Shown here: positions 13,191-26,358 of the stretch, one piece after another
Position numbering within the stretch: position 1 is the first letter of the stretch
Layout: every line of letters starts with the position of its first letter
NCBI GenBank assembly: GCA_032173965.1
Contig: JAVUNC010000004.1
Span: 57,163,501 to 57,227,500 of the forward strand
Source: Sitta carolinensis
Taxonomy: Eukaryota; Chordata; Aves; Passeriformes; Sittidae
Direction: 5' to 3'
Length of the DNA stretch: 64,000 bases
Translations under genes and position numbers: made by a program
Notes under the pieces: model-generated
The model's database searches: none
What the model saw: the letters and a program-made list of their open reading frames with translations, nothing else
What the model was told of the DNA's origin: nothing

Positions 13191-13602
13191 GGTCATGAAA
13201 ATAATATAAATGAGTTAAAAAAAAAATATGAGTGTAAAAAGGAAGTAAATGAGTTAAGAAAATTCTAAGAGTAAAAGTGAAATTCAATGCATTCTGCCTG
13301 TGCTTATTTTGTGAATCTGCTTCCCTTATCAGTCAAAAAGAGATTAAACTTCTTCACTTGCTTAATACTTGGTTAAACATTACACAGTCCATTGGCTCCA
13401 GATAAATGTGTCCCCAATTACATGGGACTTCTACTAGTAGAACTTGAGCTAAGTAGTAGTCATTAGAGTAAATCAAATACCCCAGTGAAGTGATTTCAGC
13501 TGAAGTTAGGTGCAGTGCAATCATGGCCCTCAGGGCATGTGGCTTGATTGCTTATAGCCTTGCATGTATGTTTCTATAAGTGCCATTTTCTAAATGAAAA
13601 AT

Positions 13603-13604
<2 letters not shown>

Positions 13605-13643
<39 letters not shown>
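13605..13643 (+). repeat. Poly(T) tract, 39 bp
   Basis: Longest homopolymer of the window, from ATGG to CCCC. It could be the reverse-strand A-tail of a retroposed sequence, but no recognisable element body adjoins it. It gives rise to a spurious phenylalanine-rich frame. Confidence 0.95.
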
Positions 13644-15849
13644 CCCCTGTGGATCCTTTCAATTCATGATAAAGGACCTCAAGTACTTTTTGAAGCCTCC
13701 TTGAGGAAATTCTATTTTTACTGGGATTTTAAAAAGGGAAATAAGTGGGAAAACAGGGAGAATTACTGTGTTTCATCTTGCTCACGAAATCTCACCTTGT
13801 TTGAACTCAGCAGTCAGAGTATATTCAAACATCACGGAAGCAGAAAGTGTTCAAGTTTGTGGAATAATAGCCTTAAAAAATTTACAGAGTGTTAAATATT
13901 GGATGAATAGCTGAATGAAAATTCCAGACTAGAATGTGGAAAGATTAGTCAAACTTCCCAAAGGAAATGTAGGTTGAGCAGCTACACTGTCTTTCTAAGC
14001 TGCCTATCCCTCCTCACCCAGGTGCAATTTTTGAACCCACCAGTCACTTGAGCAGATCTGATGGAAGCATGGGGTTTCAAAAGACATGGAGTTGTTCCAG
14101 GTTCTGTGAAGGTGGTTATTTGGAAGGGAAGAACAAAGAGGCTCTGCAGGAGGATATAAGCTTCTCCATGCAGTTTCTCCATGGGGATCAAACCCCTTGC
14201 AGCAGGTGCTGCCCTCAGTTCAGCAGCCAGCAGCACAAGGTGCGGGGATGTGGAGAGAGCCAGAGGTGTTTGGGCTGATTCCAGGGGGACATTGTCATGG
14301 GGGACCACAGGCTGGAGGTGGTGTGCTGAGATCAGGAGGGTGTATGGGATGTAGAACATTATTCACCAGGAAACCAGCTTCATTAATCTTGTTGGGAATG
14401 GAAGGACTTGTTGGTACTCAGTGAAGGAAGGGAGAGGGGGAATCAATCTCTGTGCATTTATATGAACAATTTTCATGCGTGGTTCAACACTCAAAAAATA
14501 CAAAACATTACTTAAGCCATCTTCATCCCCTTCTCTGATTCTGCTAATAAAGTAAGACATTGGGAAAACCCTGGGCTGTTAGAGCAGAGCAGGTGGCACT
14601 GGGAAGGCCCAACTGGGACTATGCAGGGGGCACCCAGGATAGCCTGGGCACCACAGCTCAGTGTGATGCTCCTTGGACACTGACTGCCTGTGCTGGCTCC
14701 ATGGCTGCCACTGGTCAGCTGGTTACACAGGGGATTACCTGGTGCCACAATCAGGACATGTAACTATGTCAGAATTTTAATTTTTTTTTTTTTTATATAT
14801 CTCTTTTTTGTGGTCGTTGAGGGTTTTTTTTTTGGTTTTTGGGTTGTTGTTTTTTTTTGCTTTATTGGGGGGTTGGGGTTTTTCTGGGGTTTCTTTGGCT
14901 TTTTTCAGGGCAAGAAGGATGCTGCTGCTGAGCAGGAACAAGATGTCTTCCAGTTACAGCTGCTCCTGCAGAAGCTCTGTCTGCTTTGTTTATCTTCCTT
15001 GTGAGGATTGTGAGAAAGAAACCAAAAATACAAGCAAGCTCTGCTTTAAGGGATAACCTCTATGATATCTCTCCTTTTGCATCAGAAATGCGCAAATAGA
15101 AAATGTCAGCATTATTTTCCTTTCCCTCTTTTCTTGCTGCAGTATGTTTTCTCCCTGCCTGGCATACTGATTTGCTCGAGAATCCAGCTGACAATCTGGT
15201 GGAGAAAAAAAATCAGTAAGTACTCACAGGCTTTGCTCAGCCCTATATCATGACTAGACTAGAATCTAATACCTCAGGTCTCAAAGTACTTCATGTGTAA
15301 AATAGTGTCCCATTTCAACAATTTCTTTCTTTTTTTTCAAGTTTTAAACAAAGAGAATGACTGAAATATATTTTACAAATCATTTCATGGATATCTTAGA
15401 GATCTTCCTTGTCCTTATATGTGTCACACAGCTCTTTCTCAAGCATTTTTGCATACTTGAGACAGCATTTTGCAATGCCAGGACATTCTGGTTGCAAGGC
15501 CTTTCTTCATTTAAACTGAATTTTGGCAGTAGTAATAAAGCTTTATGCAAGCCTTGAAATCATCAGAAGAGTAGCCTATAAGTTGTAAGTTAAATTAAAA
15601 TTATGTTTGTACTCTTTGGTGTTGGTGCTCTTATTTGTGAGCCTGGGAGATGTAGTCAAGCTTGTCTCTGGTATAAAATTTTTTAAGAACTATGCAAATC
15701 AGGCAGAATTAGAAAATTGTTTGGGGAAGGAGCCAAGGAAAATGGTAGATTTGACACAGAGCCCCAGGGGTGAGTCAATCGATAAAGAAAGATATTGAGA
15801 TTTCCTTCTGAGAGAGAGAATTTGGTTATTTTAGAGTATATCATTGGTG
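13644..15849. other. Gene-free 5' flank, third block
   Basis: Unique sequence, with the G/T-rich tract at 14.8 kb. Frames at 13982-14359 (minus) and 14690-15004 (plus) are respectively unrecognised and driven by the G/T tract. Confidence 0.6.
14777..14910 (+). repeat. G/T-rich low-complexity tract
   Basis: A T run is followed by alternating T and G blocks, including GGGGGG, GGGG and GGGG within 14867-14888. Very few A or C bases interrupt it. It is similar in make-up to the tract at 7.8 kb. Confidence 0.9.
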
Positions 15850-16350
15850 ATGCAGACCCTGACCCAAGGTTCATCCAGCCCAGAGTGCTATTTCTGAGAG
15901 TATCTATAGGTGAAGACCTATGGAAGAGCCTGAGCAAGACAGGTATGTGTGATACTTGATGTTCTCCCATCCGTCACCTTTTTGAATCAGAGACCTCATG
16001 GCTAGATGTGGTCCCAGGGCAGTTTCCCTCAGTGAGAATATGTCCAGCCTTCCCTTGAAGCCACAAAAACTTGTACCATCTGTAGTGCCCTTTGTCAAGG
16101 ACCTCCTGCTGCCCTTTTTGCTGTTATTTTGGCTCCTTCAAGCTTCAGCTGATGACCCCCTATTGCTGGCACTGTTAGAGAAGCAGACAATCAGTCTTCT
16201 TGCAGACTTTTTTGTATACCCAGAAGTCACCTCTCACAGACTGATGTGTCCTACCTCACTCATTTGTTCCTTGTACAGCAGCTTTCTCTACCTTTGGTCT
16301 TCTCTTCTGCCTTTCTCTGAACATTTGCCAGTCCTGCTATAAAGCTTTTG
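15850..16350 (-). mobile_element. Old CR1 fragment, antisense
   Basis: TTCATCCAGCCCAGAGTGCTATTTCTGAGAG followed by an AGACAGGTATG-like segment and, further on, TTTCTCTGAACATTTGCCAG recalls reverse-complemented consensus of ancient sauropsid CR1. The similarity is patchy and the ends are uncertain. Open frames here (for example 15998-16342 on the plus strand) are read from degenerate repeat and are not genes. Confidence 0.5.
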
Positions 16351-17869
16351 AGGGATTTTCTTGCTCAGTTGTATATGATTCCTCTGCAATTCTTCACAGT
16401 TGGTGCTAGTCCTTACTATCCTGAATAACTTAGTATTCCTGATAAGCTTTCTCACTTCACTCTTTTCTAAATTTTCCATAAATACACTAACAGCACAGAC
16501 CCTTCTTGAACTGCTGCTTACTCTTCATTGAGAAAATGCTGCTCTGTTTCTTAACTGGGCTATGACCTTCTGCAGATGCTTGGTTTCTTCTAATGCTTTA
16601 GCAGATATTTTTGAAAATCAAGGTAGTCAGTGTCAACCAAGTTACTCTTATCTTCAGATTTGTGGATCCCTTTGCAGTTGTTCAGGGAGTGCAAGAAAGA
16701 CCTCATTGAGAAAGCCTTACTAGCTTTTAATATTCTGATCATCCTAAGTAGCTTGTGATTCTCTAGTTGACCACTAACTTCTTTCTCACTATTACAATTC
16801 CTCCTAATTGTCTTTTTTCAAAGACTTTTCAAAGACTATTTTCCCATATCACTTCTGGTGATTTTTTGGGAATTGGTGTCACTTTAGCCCACAGCCTTGA
16901 CTGAATGTTGCAATGAAGCTGAAGAGATGGTCTCCAGGAGCTCAGCACCCTGCTGGTGTCCTAGCCCCATCCTTGGCCAGTACACAGGACACATCACACT
17001 CTTCTCAGGTGAACAGCTGTGTGCTCAGAGAAAGAAAAACATTAAAGCATAGCTAGGTAAGATAGGCTGGGTGCTCACACGGGAGGGGGGTGTTCAGTAG
17101 CTGCTGTGCCACAGCTTACTCTCTCCCTGCCTCTCTCCCTGCATATGCTGTGGGTGTAGTGGTATTTTCCCAGCTCACATGGATAGGGTTGGATAAGTAG
17201 ACTGCAGACCACAAAAACCTTATTTACTACTGGAATCTGTGCCGTAGTAGAGCCAAAAATAGGTGGGTGAATGTACTTACAGTACCAGTGGAGCATCACT
17301 AACCTTCTGTGACAGAGCCAGGGCAAACATGCTACCAGTGTGAGAGGGAGCGGGAAAGCCCTGGCTGAGCACAGTAGGATCAACCTCTCCTCATGGAAAA
17401 AGTGCTGGGTTCCCTTCTCAAAACATTGCCTCAGGAAGGACTTTTCAAACAGGGCATAATTTGTGTGACTTGACCCTTTGTCTGTGAGCTTTTGGGCCCT
17501 GCTTAGGATTGTAAACCCATTCCTTCAGACATGCTGGGAGTTCTTCATGGTCTGGAGATGAAACTGAGATGGCAGAAAGGGCCAGGCCCTGTGAAACACA
17601 GAACAAGAGAAAGGGACTGTCACAGAGGGAAATGTTGGCCTCAAGTCTGCAAAGAGTATTTTAAACTGGCTAGAGTAGTTATTGCTTATTCCTTATGTTG
17701 CACTGCACCTCTAATTTAAACTTCTATGTGGAAATTACTTTTGGTGGGTAGTGATTTGCAGAATAAAAATATTGTTCTACTTGGTATTATGAGAGATATC
17801 TCAGGCTGTCTGAGGCACATTGAACTGTGTGCTCCCCCTCCTTCATGCATTGTGCATTAGTCCAGCCAC

Positions 17870-17980
17870 ACCTAACACTTGCATTTGCATGAGTAATTAA
17901 CTGCCATTTCCTGCAAATCAAATTACTTGGAATTAGAATTTAAAATTACTTTCCAATTACTGAACCACACTTGTTAGTGA
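17870..17980. promoter_or_regulatory. Candidate conserved non-coding element (octamer and TAATTA sites)
   Basis: ATTTGCAT (17883-17890), TAATTA (17894-17899), TGCAAAT (17912-17918) and two AATTAC/AATTAG sites fall within about 60 bp, with no simple repeat. Enhancer role inferred from motif packing alone. Confidence 0.35.
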
Positions 17981-19290
17981 GAGCAATGTTTTTACTGTGC
18001 CACATTAAGAAAGGGCAGAGGCTCTTAACTCTTTCAAGAGAGCAATTATTTCCGAGAAGTACAGTGTGTCCAGGGATCCCAACCTTATTTGCTTTACGCT
18101 GCTAACAACCACTGGAGCTGGTAATGCTGTTCTCACAAGTGAGACAAATTCATTTGCTTCTTAAACTTTATGAGTAGAACAGCATAAAATTTCCTTTATT
18201 AGCATCACATTTCAAGGATGGTTGTATGAGCTTTAGTAAAAAGTTGGGTTTTGTTTTTAAAGTATACAAGCAAAATTGTTCAGTGCATTTTCATGACGGG
18301 CTGTATAACTGTATGTGCAGATGTATATATAATTCTAAATGCAGATGTCCCTATTATCATTCAGAGTATCAATTTAAATTGCCAATGAGAATGTTACACT
18401 AATATTAGAGAATCGTATTTCCTAAAAATATTTTAAAATTTACAGACCCTAGATTTCCTCATGTTTTGTGTCTGACAGTGATCAGAAAAATTGTCTTTCT
18501 GTCTGCCTGAAACACAACTAAATAATAAAAGGGATTATGTAAAAATGATGAAGCTAGGACATCATATTTTAAAGTTGCACTGTGGGAACTTTGGCTGGCA
18601 TCAATGTGTTGAAGAAAATAAATTTATTCATGTTTCTTGATTCCAGCAAACCAAGTCTTGCATGTAACTTAAATGAGTTCCTGGCTATCTAGTGTGGTTT
18701 TACATAGTCAAAGCTTTATTATTAATGTCTGCTTGAAGAACACAGTACCCTGTTAACCGTTAATAGGAGTCAATGAATCCTAATTGATTCAGTAACCAGG
18801 GAATATTTGATGTTCAAGATCATAAAATATTATGAGAAGAGACATTAATTTTTGCTATCTGCTGCCTAGAAAAGGAATGGATTTAGTTAAAAGAAATATT
18901 AGAAGTACAACTTGTTTTTTCTGTATTATATAAAAGCATAATGACATTGTGTAGCTAACTTGAACTGACAAGAGCAATGAAATGTAAGGTTAAGATTCAT
19001 ACTACCTTTAATCTTGCTGAGGCTGGAAGTACTGCAGTGCACTAAGCAATAACACTACAGAAATAAAGAGACCAATAATAATTGTAAACAGGGGCACAGA
19101 AAATGGAGAGCTTGACTCGTTTCTTATCAGATTTATTGGCAGACTGTTAGAATAATCATAGGATAATCCCTTCTGAAACCATTAGAGGTCCCCAAATTAA
19201 CAGCAAACAGAGAATTTGCCCTAAATTTGTTTCATCCAAATGTCACCTTTAATTTACCCTGTCAAGTTAGGGCATGGGTTTAAGGAGGAG

Positions 19291-19298
19291 TGACGTCA
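19291..19298. promoter_or_regulatory. Palindromic CRE (TGACGTCA)
   Basis: A full 8-bp cAMP-response/ATF site in CpG-poor sequence about 10 kb upstream of IYD. A single motif; function unproven. Confidence 0.3.
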
Positions 19299-21161
19299 GG
19301 AGAGGCATTTTGTTGATGCTACCTTCTTTCTTTTGCTCAGGCCAGATGGCTCTGCTCTGGGAAACCTGCAGTGCTTTCTGGAGGACAATCATACTATGGG
19401 AAGTGACTGGCAAAGGTGAGCTCCTCTGCCAGCACCAGACAACTTGGGTTAGGGTTTCACTGATTCTTATATCCTAATTGTAAGGAAAGGCAATATTTGT
19501 GCTGTTAAAGGGTGTCTGGACCTGTGACGGAGGTTGAAAAGAGAAGTGTGTTATGAAGTTGGACATCAGAAAATAAAAGGAGAGAGAAGAGGTGGGGGAA
19601 GCGAGAGGAAGACGAAGCAGGACAGCAGGGGTGGAGGGAGCAGATGAGCAGGATGATGGCAAACGAGCAGAGCTGTTTGCTGCCAAGCAGCTCCCAGACA
19701 GCAAAACTGGGGAAGAGAGGCTTGTCTCTGTGAGGCCTGAACTTACTGCCTCCCCCCTGGGCTCTGGCTGAGCTTGTCAGCTTGTGTCAGCACGTTTTAA
19801 GAGCGTCCTCAGGAGGGTTTGATACAGGGGTAATGAAGAGAGCCAAAAAGAAACCTTTTCTTAAGCCACCTACTAGCACAAGAAACCCATCAACCAGAGG
19901 TAATTCAAGCCTTTGCCTTCTGAACAGAAAGCTGACATACTTTCAGAGATCACAATGATCTTCCAGAATCACTGCCATGAAAGTACATGGTTTTGAAAGA
20001 GATGAGGATTTAGTATCATCTGAGGCATTTTTTGTCACCATTGCCAGGATGCTGGAACAGCTGAAAAGTTGCTTAGATCTGTCAGTCTGGTGTCTGTTCA
20101 GAGGCTTATCACACAGTTTTGCTGGACAATTAGCTCCCTGAACCTTCTCTAATAGGAATAATATTGGGCAGAAACCACGCAGGACAGCGGTGTGCAATAC
20201 ATTTAGACAGTTAAATGGTTAATGGCAGAGCTCCTGTTGTGATTCAGTCATGCCAGTAGCATAATGCCAGCTTCTGTCCTCATCTGACACTTTCATGCTG
20301 CTCCGAAGGAACCGCTGGGGAAATATGCTTTCACAGACTGTTAGTTGTACAGCCACAGCCCTCAGAGCCAGGGCTGAATAATAAGGCAGTGGCTGAGGAA
20401 GGGGAAATAACCAAGCGCTGGTCACATACCACCTCTGTTTTTGCTATCAGCACAACCTCAAAGGCAGCTGATTCTGGGTGGGAGGTAAAGCTTCTCAGAG
20501 GTCACCTCAATTAACATCGGGGCTTGGACAGAGGCCCCGCCTGGTTTCATAGATAAAGCTTTGCTGCTTTTTCATTTACTGAGACGAACCTGACTAAAAT
20601 GAGCAATTGGGTCCTCATGCTGCAAAAAGCTCTAAAGTAGGATCCTCTGTGTATGAGTCTGCCTGCTGGCAAAGCACAGGATGACAGAGTACCTCACAGT
20701 TAGCAGGGGCAGGACGAATCAGTAGCATAGAGAAAGCAGTATATAGGTCCTAATTATTTTTTATTTTGGCATGAAATCACACTGAAAAGCAAACAGTTGC
20801 AGTCAATACTGAAAAATAAGCTTATTTATCTTTTTGGACACAGAAGATGCTCCAGCATTGATTAACTGTAATGGACTGCAGGGCACTGATTGTGAGGTAA
20901 GATATGATTGATCACTGGTGGGAAGACACTTGGTATTGGGGCAGCACCTTGGCAACCTTTAAAAGAGCATCAGCCACATGTGCAGAGCAGTCCCAAGCCA
21001 AACTCCACGTGCAGTCAACAGGGACTCTGTTGTTGCTGCAAGATAATCTGGGAGCATCAGGCAGGGCAGAAGCCTGTTCTGTCACTGTATTGGTGACAAG
21101 GCAAGGTGAGGGTAAGGATGCTGGCAGAATGCCTGGATCTCTGAGTTCACTCATTTATGGT

Positions 21162-21535
21162 TCACATTGTATTGTCTAGAAATACCCATTCATAAGTTTT
21201 TAAGTAAAGTAATCTCTGTGGAGTTCGAGTTTCTACTTCCTCATGACTACAGTCATAATATATCTGTGATGTGAAGAGTTTCACAATGGGTTTTGCCTGT
21301 GTAGTTAGTCTGATTTTTTCAATTAATTTAGATCCCAAAGATCCAGAGGAAAATTTCAAATAAGCCCATTTCTGAGGTCTATATGCATAAATCAGATCTA
21401 AGCCCACTGGAAGAAACCACATGCCAAGTTCATTGGCTGGTAGAAGAGCAAATTTCAAGAAGTTTAATTGTCCAACACAGTTGTATTTTTCAAACAGTCC
21501 AGTAATATCCAGTTTCAATTTCAGAGAGAAATTGT
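21162..21535 (-). other. Unassigned open reading frame with splice-acceptor-like edge
   Basis: On the minus strand CTTCTTTACAG ends at 21536, followed by about 124 codons open to TGA, without an ATG near its start. The composition is protein-like (mixed hydrophobic, aromatic and charged residues, little repeat bias). I recognise no family, and no convincing donor or partner exon is visible. By my rough estimate one or two open runs of this length are expected by chance in a window this size and composition, so it is only a candidate exon or pseudogene remnant. Confidence 0.15.
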
Positions 21536-21615
21536 CTGTAAAGAAGTGTTAGCTGAGTAAAGTGAATTGTTTGAACAGTGCTGGGATTTTGAACTGTCAT
21601 CATGAGAAAGGCTGC

Positions 21616-21640
21616 TTTTTTTTTTTTTTTTTTTTTTTTT
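21616..21640 (+). repeat. Poly(T) tract, 25 bp
   Basis: Uninterrupted T run between GCTGC and CAGCCAGG. It is followed directly by CAG, so it resembles a very strong polypyrimidine tract, but no exon follows that I can support. Confidence 0.95.
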
Positions 21641-24600
21641 CAGCCAGGGAAAGCTGCAGCTTCTTTCTATAGAAGGGAGGACAGTGAATATTAATCATCC
21701 CTTGGCAACCTGTCAGGTGGCGGATTGCAGCCCAAGAGAAGTGATTTGCTGATTATCTGATGCGACAGTTTAATAAACAAATATTTACACATGGGGTTAA
21801 AGTAACAGTAGAGTTGGGCAAGAGAACTCTTAGGTCAGTGATTTGTATGGGAAAAATGTTTTCCTTTCTGGCCTTGAGGAAAAGGGTGGAAATACTTTTT
21901 TCAGAAAGTCTCATTTAAATTCTGTGTGCTTGAGATTTCTCTTTGAAAAGATCATTCGAGAAAAAAGCAAAATGGGCAATTCTGGGTTCTTGGTTGACTT
22001 TCCAGCCTCAGGACTGCTGTGGCACATGCTGACCTGACCACCCAGCTATCCCACCCTCCCTGGATACCAAAATACTTGACATTATCTGACACTCTAAATG
22101 TGTCTGATCTCCCTGTGGTTTACCTGAGAGCTTGGTCAGCATATGTGCTGTTCTGGGCTTTGTGCATTGCACGAGCATTTACTTCCCAACTTCCCTTCAT
22201 AAGCAACAAATGCTGGAGCAAGGGAGAGGGAAATACTGAACACTATCATCCTTGATGCAGGTGAACCAGAGTCCCAGTGACTCTGATTCTGATCCTTGGC
22301 TACTGATTCCACTGTGGGAATGGAGGAAGGGTTTCATTGGAGGTAATTCCAGGGTGCTGCATCTCCCCCATGCCTATGTGGCAACTCCACCATCCAAGCC
22401 AACCCTATAGACAGCAAGGTGTGACTCCTGTGAGGGAGAGCAGGTGGAGAGGGTAGAGCTAATGATGGACAGACCCACCTTAATGATGAGAGGCTGTGGA
22501 TGCCCTTGGCAGTACGAACAGGGTTTCAGACTTGTGATAGATTTCTTCAGGGACTAGGAGATGAAACTCATTCGAGGCATGTAAAGAAGAAAAAAAATTT
22601 GAAACAAGCAATCCACAAAAAACCTGAACCCTTTGAAAATTGCTATTTATGATTACATAGGAATTCAAGGCTTCCTTCATGTTCATAGTGAGAAACTGTT
22701 TTCCTCGATAAAGTTTTAGAGACTTAGATGTAATCAGCTAAGGAACTCTTCAAATAAGCTAAGCCGTGTTTTGATTTGGTGCAAATAAGAAATGAAGTAA
22801 TAGGAATAGCTATTCCTGGAACAGCTGAAGCTTTGAAATGCTTATTTAAAATGCTCCATGCTGCCATTCAGCTGTCCTGTCATAGCAGTATGGAACAAAA
22901 GACAGTTTTCCTCTCTGTGAACATACAAAAAGAAGGATGTATTCACAATTGGAAATAAAAATCCAGCTCTAAAAAATAAGGGAGATAATTTTTGTCCTCT
23001 TTTACCTTTTACTTTATATTTTTATTTTTTTTCTCTCTGTATTTCTTCTTAGCATTAAAAAGACAATAGCAATGTTTCTTATATCAGCTACAAAGGGCAT
23101 CCAATTATCATTTCTCTACTGCTGTTACCTCACTTGACATCACAATCTGAAAAGTCTGATCATGTGGGGCACGACGATAAATTTGCTATAAACACTTATT
23201 CTCCTGCATTGTGAGCTGACAGGGAAGAGAGATCTGGGATGATGCCTGTGCTGCAGACAGAAACCCAGGCAGAGCAGGTATGGGCCTTGTGACCCTGGGG
23301 ATGAGGGCTGGGGAGCTGCAGGGGCGCCAGCATGAGGAGCTGACAGAGTCTTTGCCCAGGTTCTGGGTAAGCCTTTGGCATGGTGATAACTGTGTTGGCT
23401 CTGATAATGAAGCTGGTTTAGGTCTACCTATAGATATGCTTTCACCCCACACTTTGGGCAGTATGGTCATACAGAATCTGCCTTTTGGATTTCTGTCTCT
23501 GTATTCTGGCCCTGCCTTTCCCTCTTTGGCCCAATATGCAGAGATGTTTGCTGTGATATTTTATCTGAAAGAGGCTATTCTCAGCCAGCTGGCCATTGAG
23601 AGGAGACCATTGCTACCCCTCCTTCCTGTTCTCTAAACCCCCTATGCTGAAGAGGTTTTAACAGTCTCTATTAGGCTGTGTGATCCCATGAGGCTATTCA
23701 GAAATGGTCTTTACTCTTCCTCATCAGCTGGTATCAAAGGTAACTCAGAATAAAACAGATTTGAACATAGCCTATTATGAGTCTATGCCTAAAAAGGATT
23801 GTGGAAAAATAATATTTTGTCTTTATTTTGCTCCAATTTGGGGCAAAAATCTTCCAAGGTCTGTGTTATCTACAGGCTCTTGGTGGTTTCCATTTAAGTT
23901 CAGTGATGTTTTTGGGATCTTTGTTTAGAGTTTAGTGAGTTTCTGAAAATTCAGCCATGCAGCTTTACTTCAGTGAGTAGCACTCCTAATGTCCACCAGA
24001 TTCCTGTCATGTGGACACTCACTCCTGTTGCCGTAGACCGGCAAATGACACAGTTCTTAGAAGGCAAAATAAGAACTACTTTGTTGGAAGTAAACTGTAC
24101 TTTCATATTGTATATCTCTGTCTAGACATTGATTGTTTGAGAAAGACAGTACCCTTTGGAAAACAAATCAGAAACAACAGCATGTTTCTCACACAGTGCA
24201 CCATCTTTGAAAACACCAGGTACTAGGTTGCTTACCTTCTTTTCTCCTGCTTTCCCAGGACTTAGCCTGGGAAGCTCAAACTGCTTCTCCTTGACCACTG
24301 TCAGTGTCCACACACTCCTACAGCTTCATGGTGTGGTAACATTGGTAGAGCAACAGCAAATTTCTTGTTCTGCTATGAATCTGGGGGCAAATTAGTCTCT
24401 GGGTTAAATTTATTTTCTGAAATCAGAAATATTTTTCGGAGCACTAATTGTCCTGTTGAGCACAACTAATGGTTATCTAATAAGACAGATCCTAATAAAT
24501 GGATTATTCTATTTAGAAAGATACTAGGGAATCATGTCTGTAGTTAGGTTATTCCTTCTGCCTGTAAGACATAAACACAGGGAGTTTGCAAGTGAAGGGC

Positions 24601-25181
24601 GCTATACTGAGGACAAATGGAAAGAATTGCCCTGTTGTGAGGTGCTCTGTTGTCTTTTGCTTTCGTTGCTATGGGATGTAATTCTATTACCCACTGTACT
24701 GTTAGATTTCAAAAGGGTAGTTCATAAGCACTAATAACATTTGTGGCAATCTGAGCTAAGTTAATGAAAAAGATAATCAAATCTAATGCTCTAGGGCAAG
24801 ATATATGATATCTCCAGGGGTCATAAAGAGATCATACAGCTGTCTCAGGGCAAGGAGTGGTTGTATGTGTGAGTGCAAGAAGAGGCGAGAGGCAGCAGAC
24901 AAGTGAGGGTCACCTTCCTCAGAAGCACCATGTGCTGGTCACTGGCTGAGGCAGGAGGGCATTGCTAGATATGTCACAGAGATGGAGACGCTTATTAAGC
25001 TAATGATATTTTTAGTAATGCCAATACCTAATAGATAAGTTTCAGCTGATCCCAGACATTCGTCTCAATGTGTTGATTGAAAAATTGGATTAAGTAGTTC
25101 ATGCATGGTTCTGCCTTGCCCACAGCAGGCATATACTGGGTTAGGAACTTACCAAGGATGACATTGAAATAGCCCGTGGAA

Positions 25182-25200
25182 TTTTTTTTTTTTTTTTTTT
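25182..25200 (+). repeat. Poly(T) tract, 19 bp
   Basis: Homopolymer run with no adjoining element recognised. Confidence 0.9.
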
Positions 25201-25593
25201 AATATAATTTTCAGTGTGAAACTCATTTCTGAGGCAAATGTAGTATTTTATTGCATCTCTAGACAATACCAGTGGCGACTTTTTCTTGCTTCTAACTAAA
25301 AACACAGATTTTTTTGTGGACCCTTTCATCACCACATATTGGCATATCACTTGAGGGACCAAACAGAGGCTTTGTGTTCCTTGTAGGTATGTAATGGATA
25401 ATGTTCAGCAAAGGACACTTGCAATGGGAATATGTCGCCACCACCCAAACCCATGTTTTCTCCCACAGACTCATGCTGTAATTATTGCAAATACCTTCTT
25501 CATTTTACTCTGCACTTCTGTACGTTCACTTGAGCATTTTTGTATTTCTACTACTGTTCTCTTTAACACAGATATGCTTTTGACTACAGTAAG

Positions 25594-25598
25594 ACTTC
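25594..25598. repeat. Left target-site duplication ACTTC of the LTR
   Basis: ACTTC immediately precedes the TG of the LTR and recurs at 26359-26363 directly after its terminal CA. Confidence 0.5.
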
Positions 25599-26358
25599 TG
25601 TCGTGGTTTTGGCCAAGGACAGGTTAATTTTGAGCAGTAGCCACGAGGTGGCCGAGCCTGGAGCTGTGTGGCTGTGTCCAGGTTGTCACTCTATACCATG
25701 CACTTCCCCAGGGGAAAGCAGAAGTAAGGAATTCTCACTTCCAAAGGGGATGATGTGGCTTTTTGATGTTGCCAATGTGTTTTTCTCCACTTTTCTGGCA
25801 GCAGAATGCAGGCCTCAGTTTACCTTCCCCTGAAGGGGTGTGCAGTACACCTGGAATCGACTCCCCAGGGGTGGAAGCACAGTCCCACCATCTGCCATGG
25901 ACTGATCCAGGCTGCACTGGAAAACAGTGAGGCTCCAGAACACCTGTAGTTCTTTCACGACATCATTGTGTGGGGCAACAGGGCAGAGGAAGTTTTTTAT
26001 CGTGGGAAAACGATAACCCAGATCCTCCTGAAGGCTGGTTCTGCCATAAAACAAAGTAAATTTAAAGGACCTGCCCAGGAAATTCATGTTTTTGGAGTAA
26101 AATGGCAAGACAAATGTTGTCACATTCTCATTGTCATGGTCAAAAAACAGCAAAATACCAACTGTGTTTCCCCCAACAAGCAAGAAGGAAACATAATTTT
26201 CTTATGTCATTGCTGTTTCCAGTAAATTTTTCTTATCTCAGCTAAGGATATCTGCCCTTTATCTGTCTCATTGGAGGCAGGGGGAGGAGGGGAGTGGGTT
26301 ATAGTTTACATTTTAGTGGGAGCACTAAATTAGGTTATTCCATTCCTACACAGTAACA
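25599..26358. mobile_element. Probable solo LTR of an endogenous retrovirus (ERVL-like)
   Basis: The segment starts TGTCGTGG and ends AGTAACA, so it has the TGT...ACA termini of retroviral LTRs. It is flanked on both sides by the 5-bp direct repeat ACTTC; a 5-bp duplication is typical of ERVL-class insertions. The first ~60 bp (GGCCAAGGACAGGTTAATTTT, then CAGTAGCC) resemble an LTR family common in bird genomes as I remember it. No internal retroviral genes lie beside it, so it would be a solo LTR left by recombination. It carries no coding capacity. The start and family call are better supported than the 3' end. Confidence 0.5.

Larger units (their letters stand above)
16351..25593. other. 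Gene-free 5' flank, fourth block
   Basis: Mostly unique AT-rich sequence with the enhancer-like segment at 17.9 kb, a further AT-rich conserved-looking stretch at about 18250-18720, the palindromic CRE at 19291, the T run at 21616 and the unassigned minus-strand frame at 21.2-21.5 kb. A purine-rich patch lies at 19560-19640. No gene supported. Confidence 0.6.

Noticed and set aside
13548..13895. 115-codon frame with a phenylalanine run
   Set aside because: Built on the 39-bp poly(T) tract.
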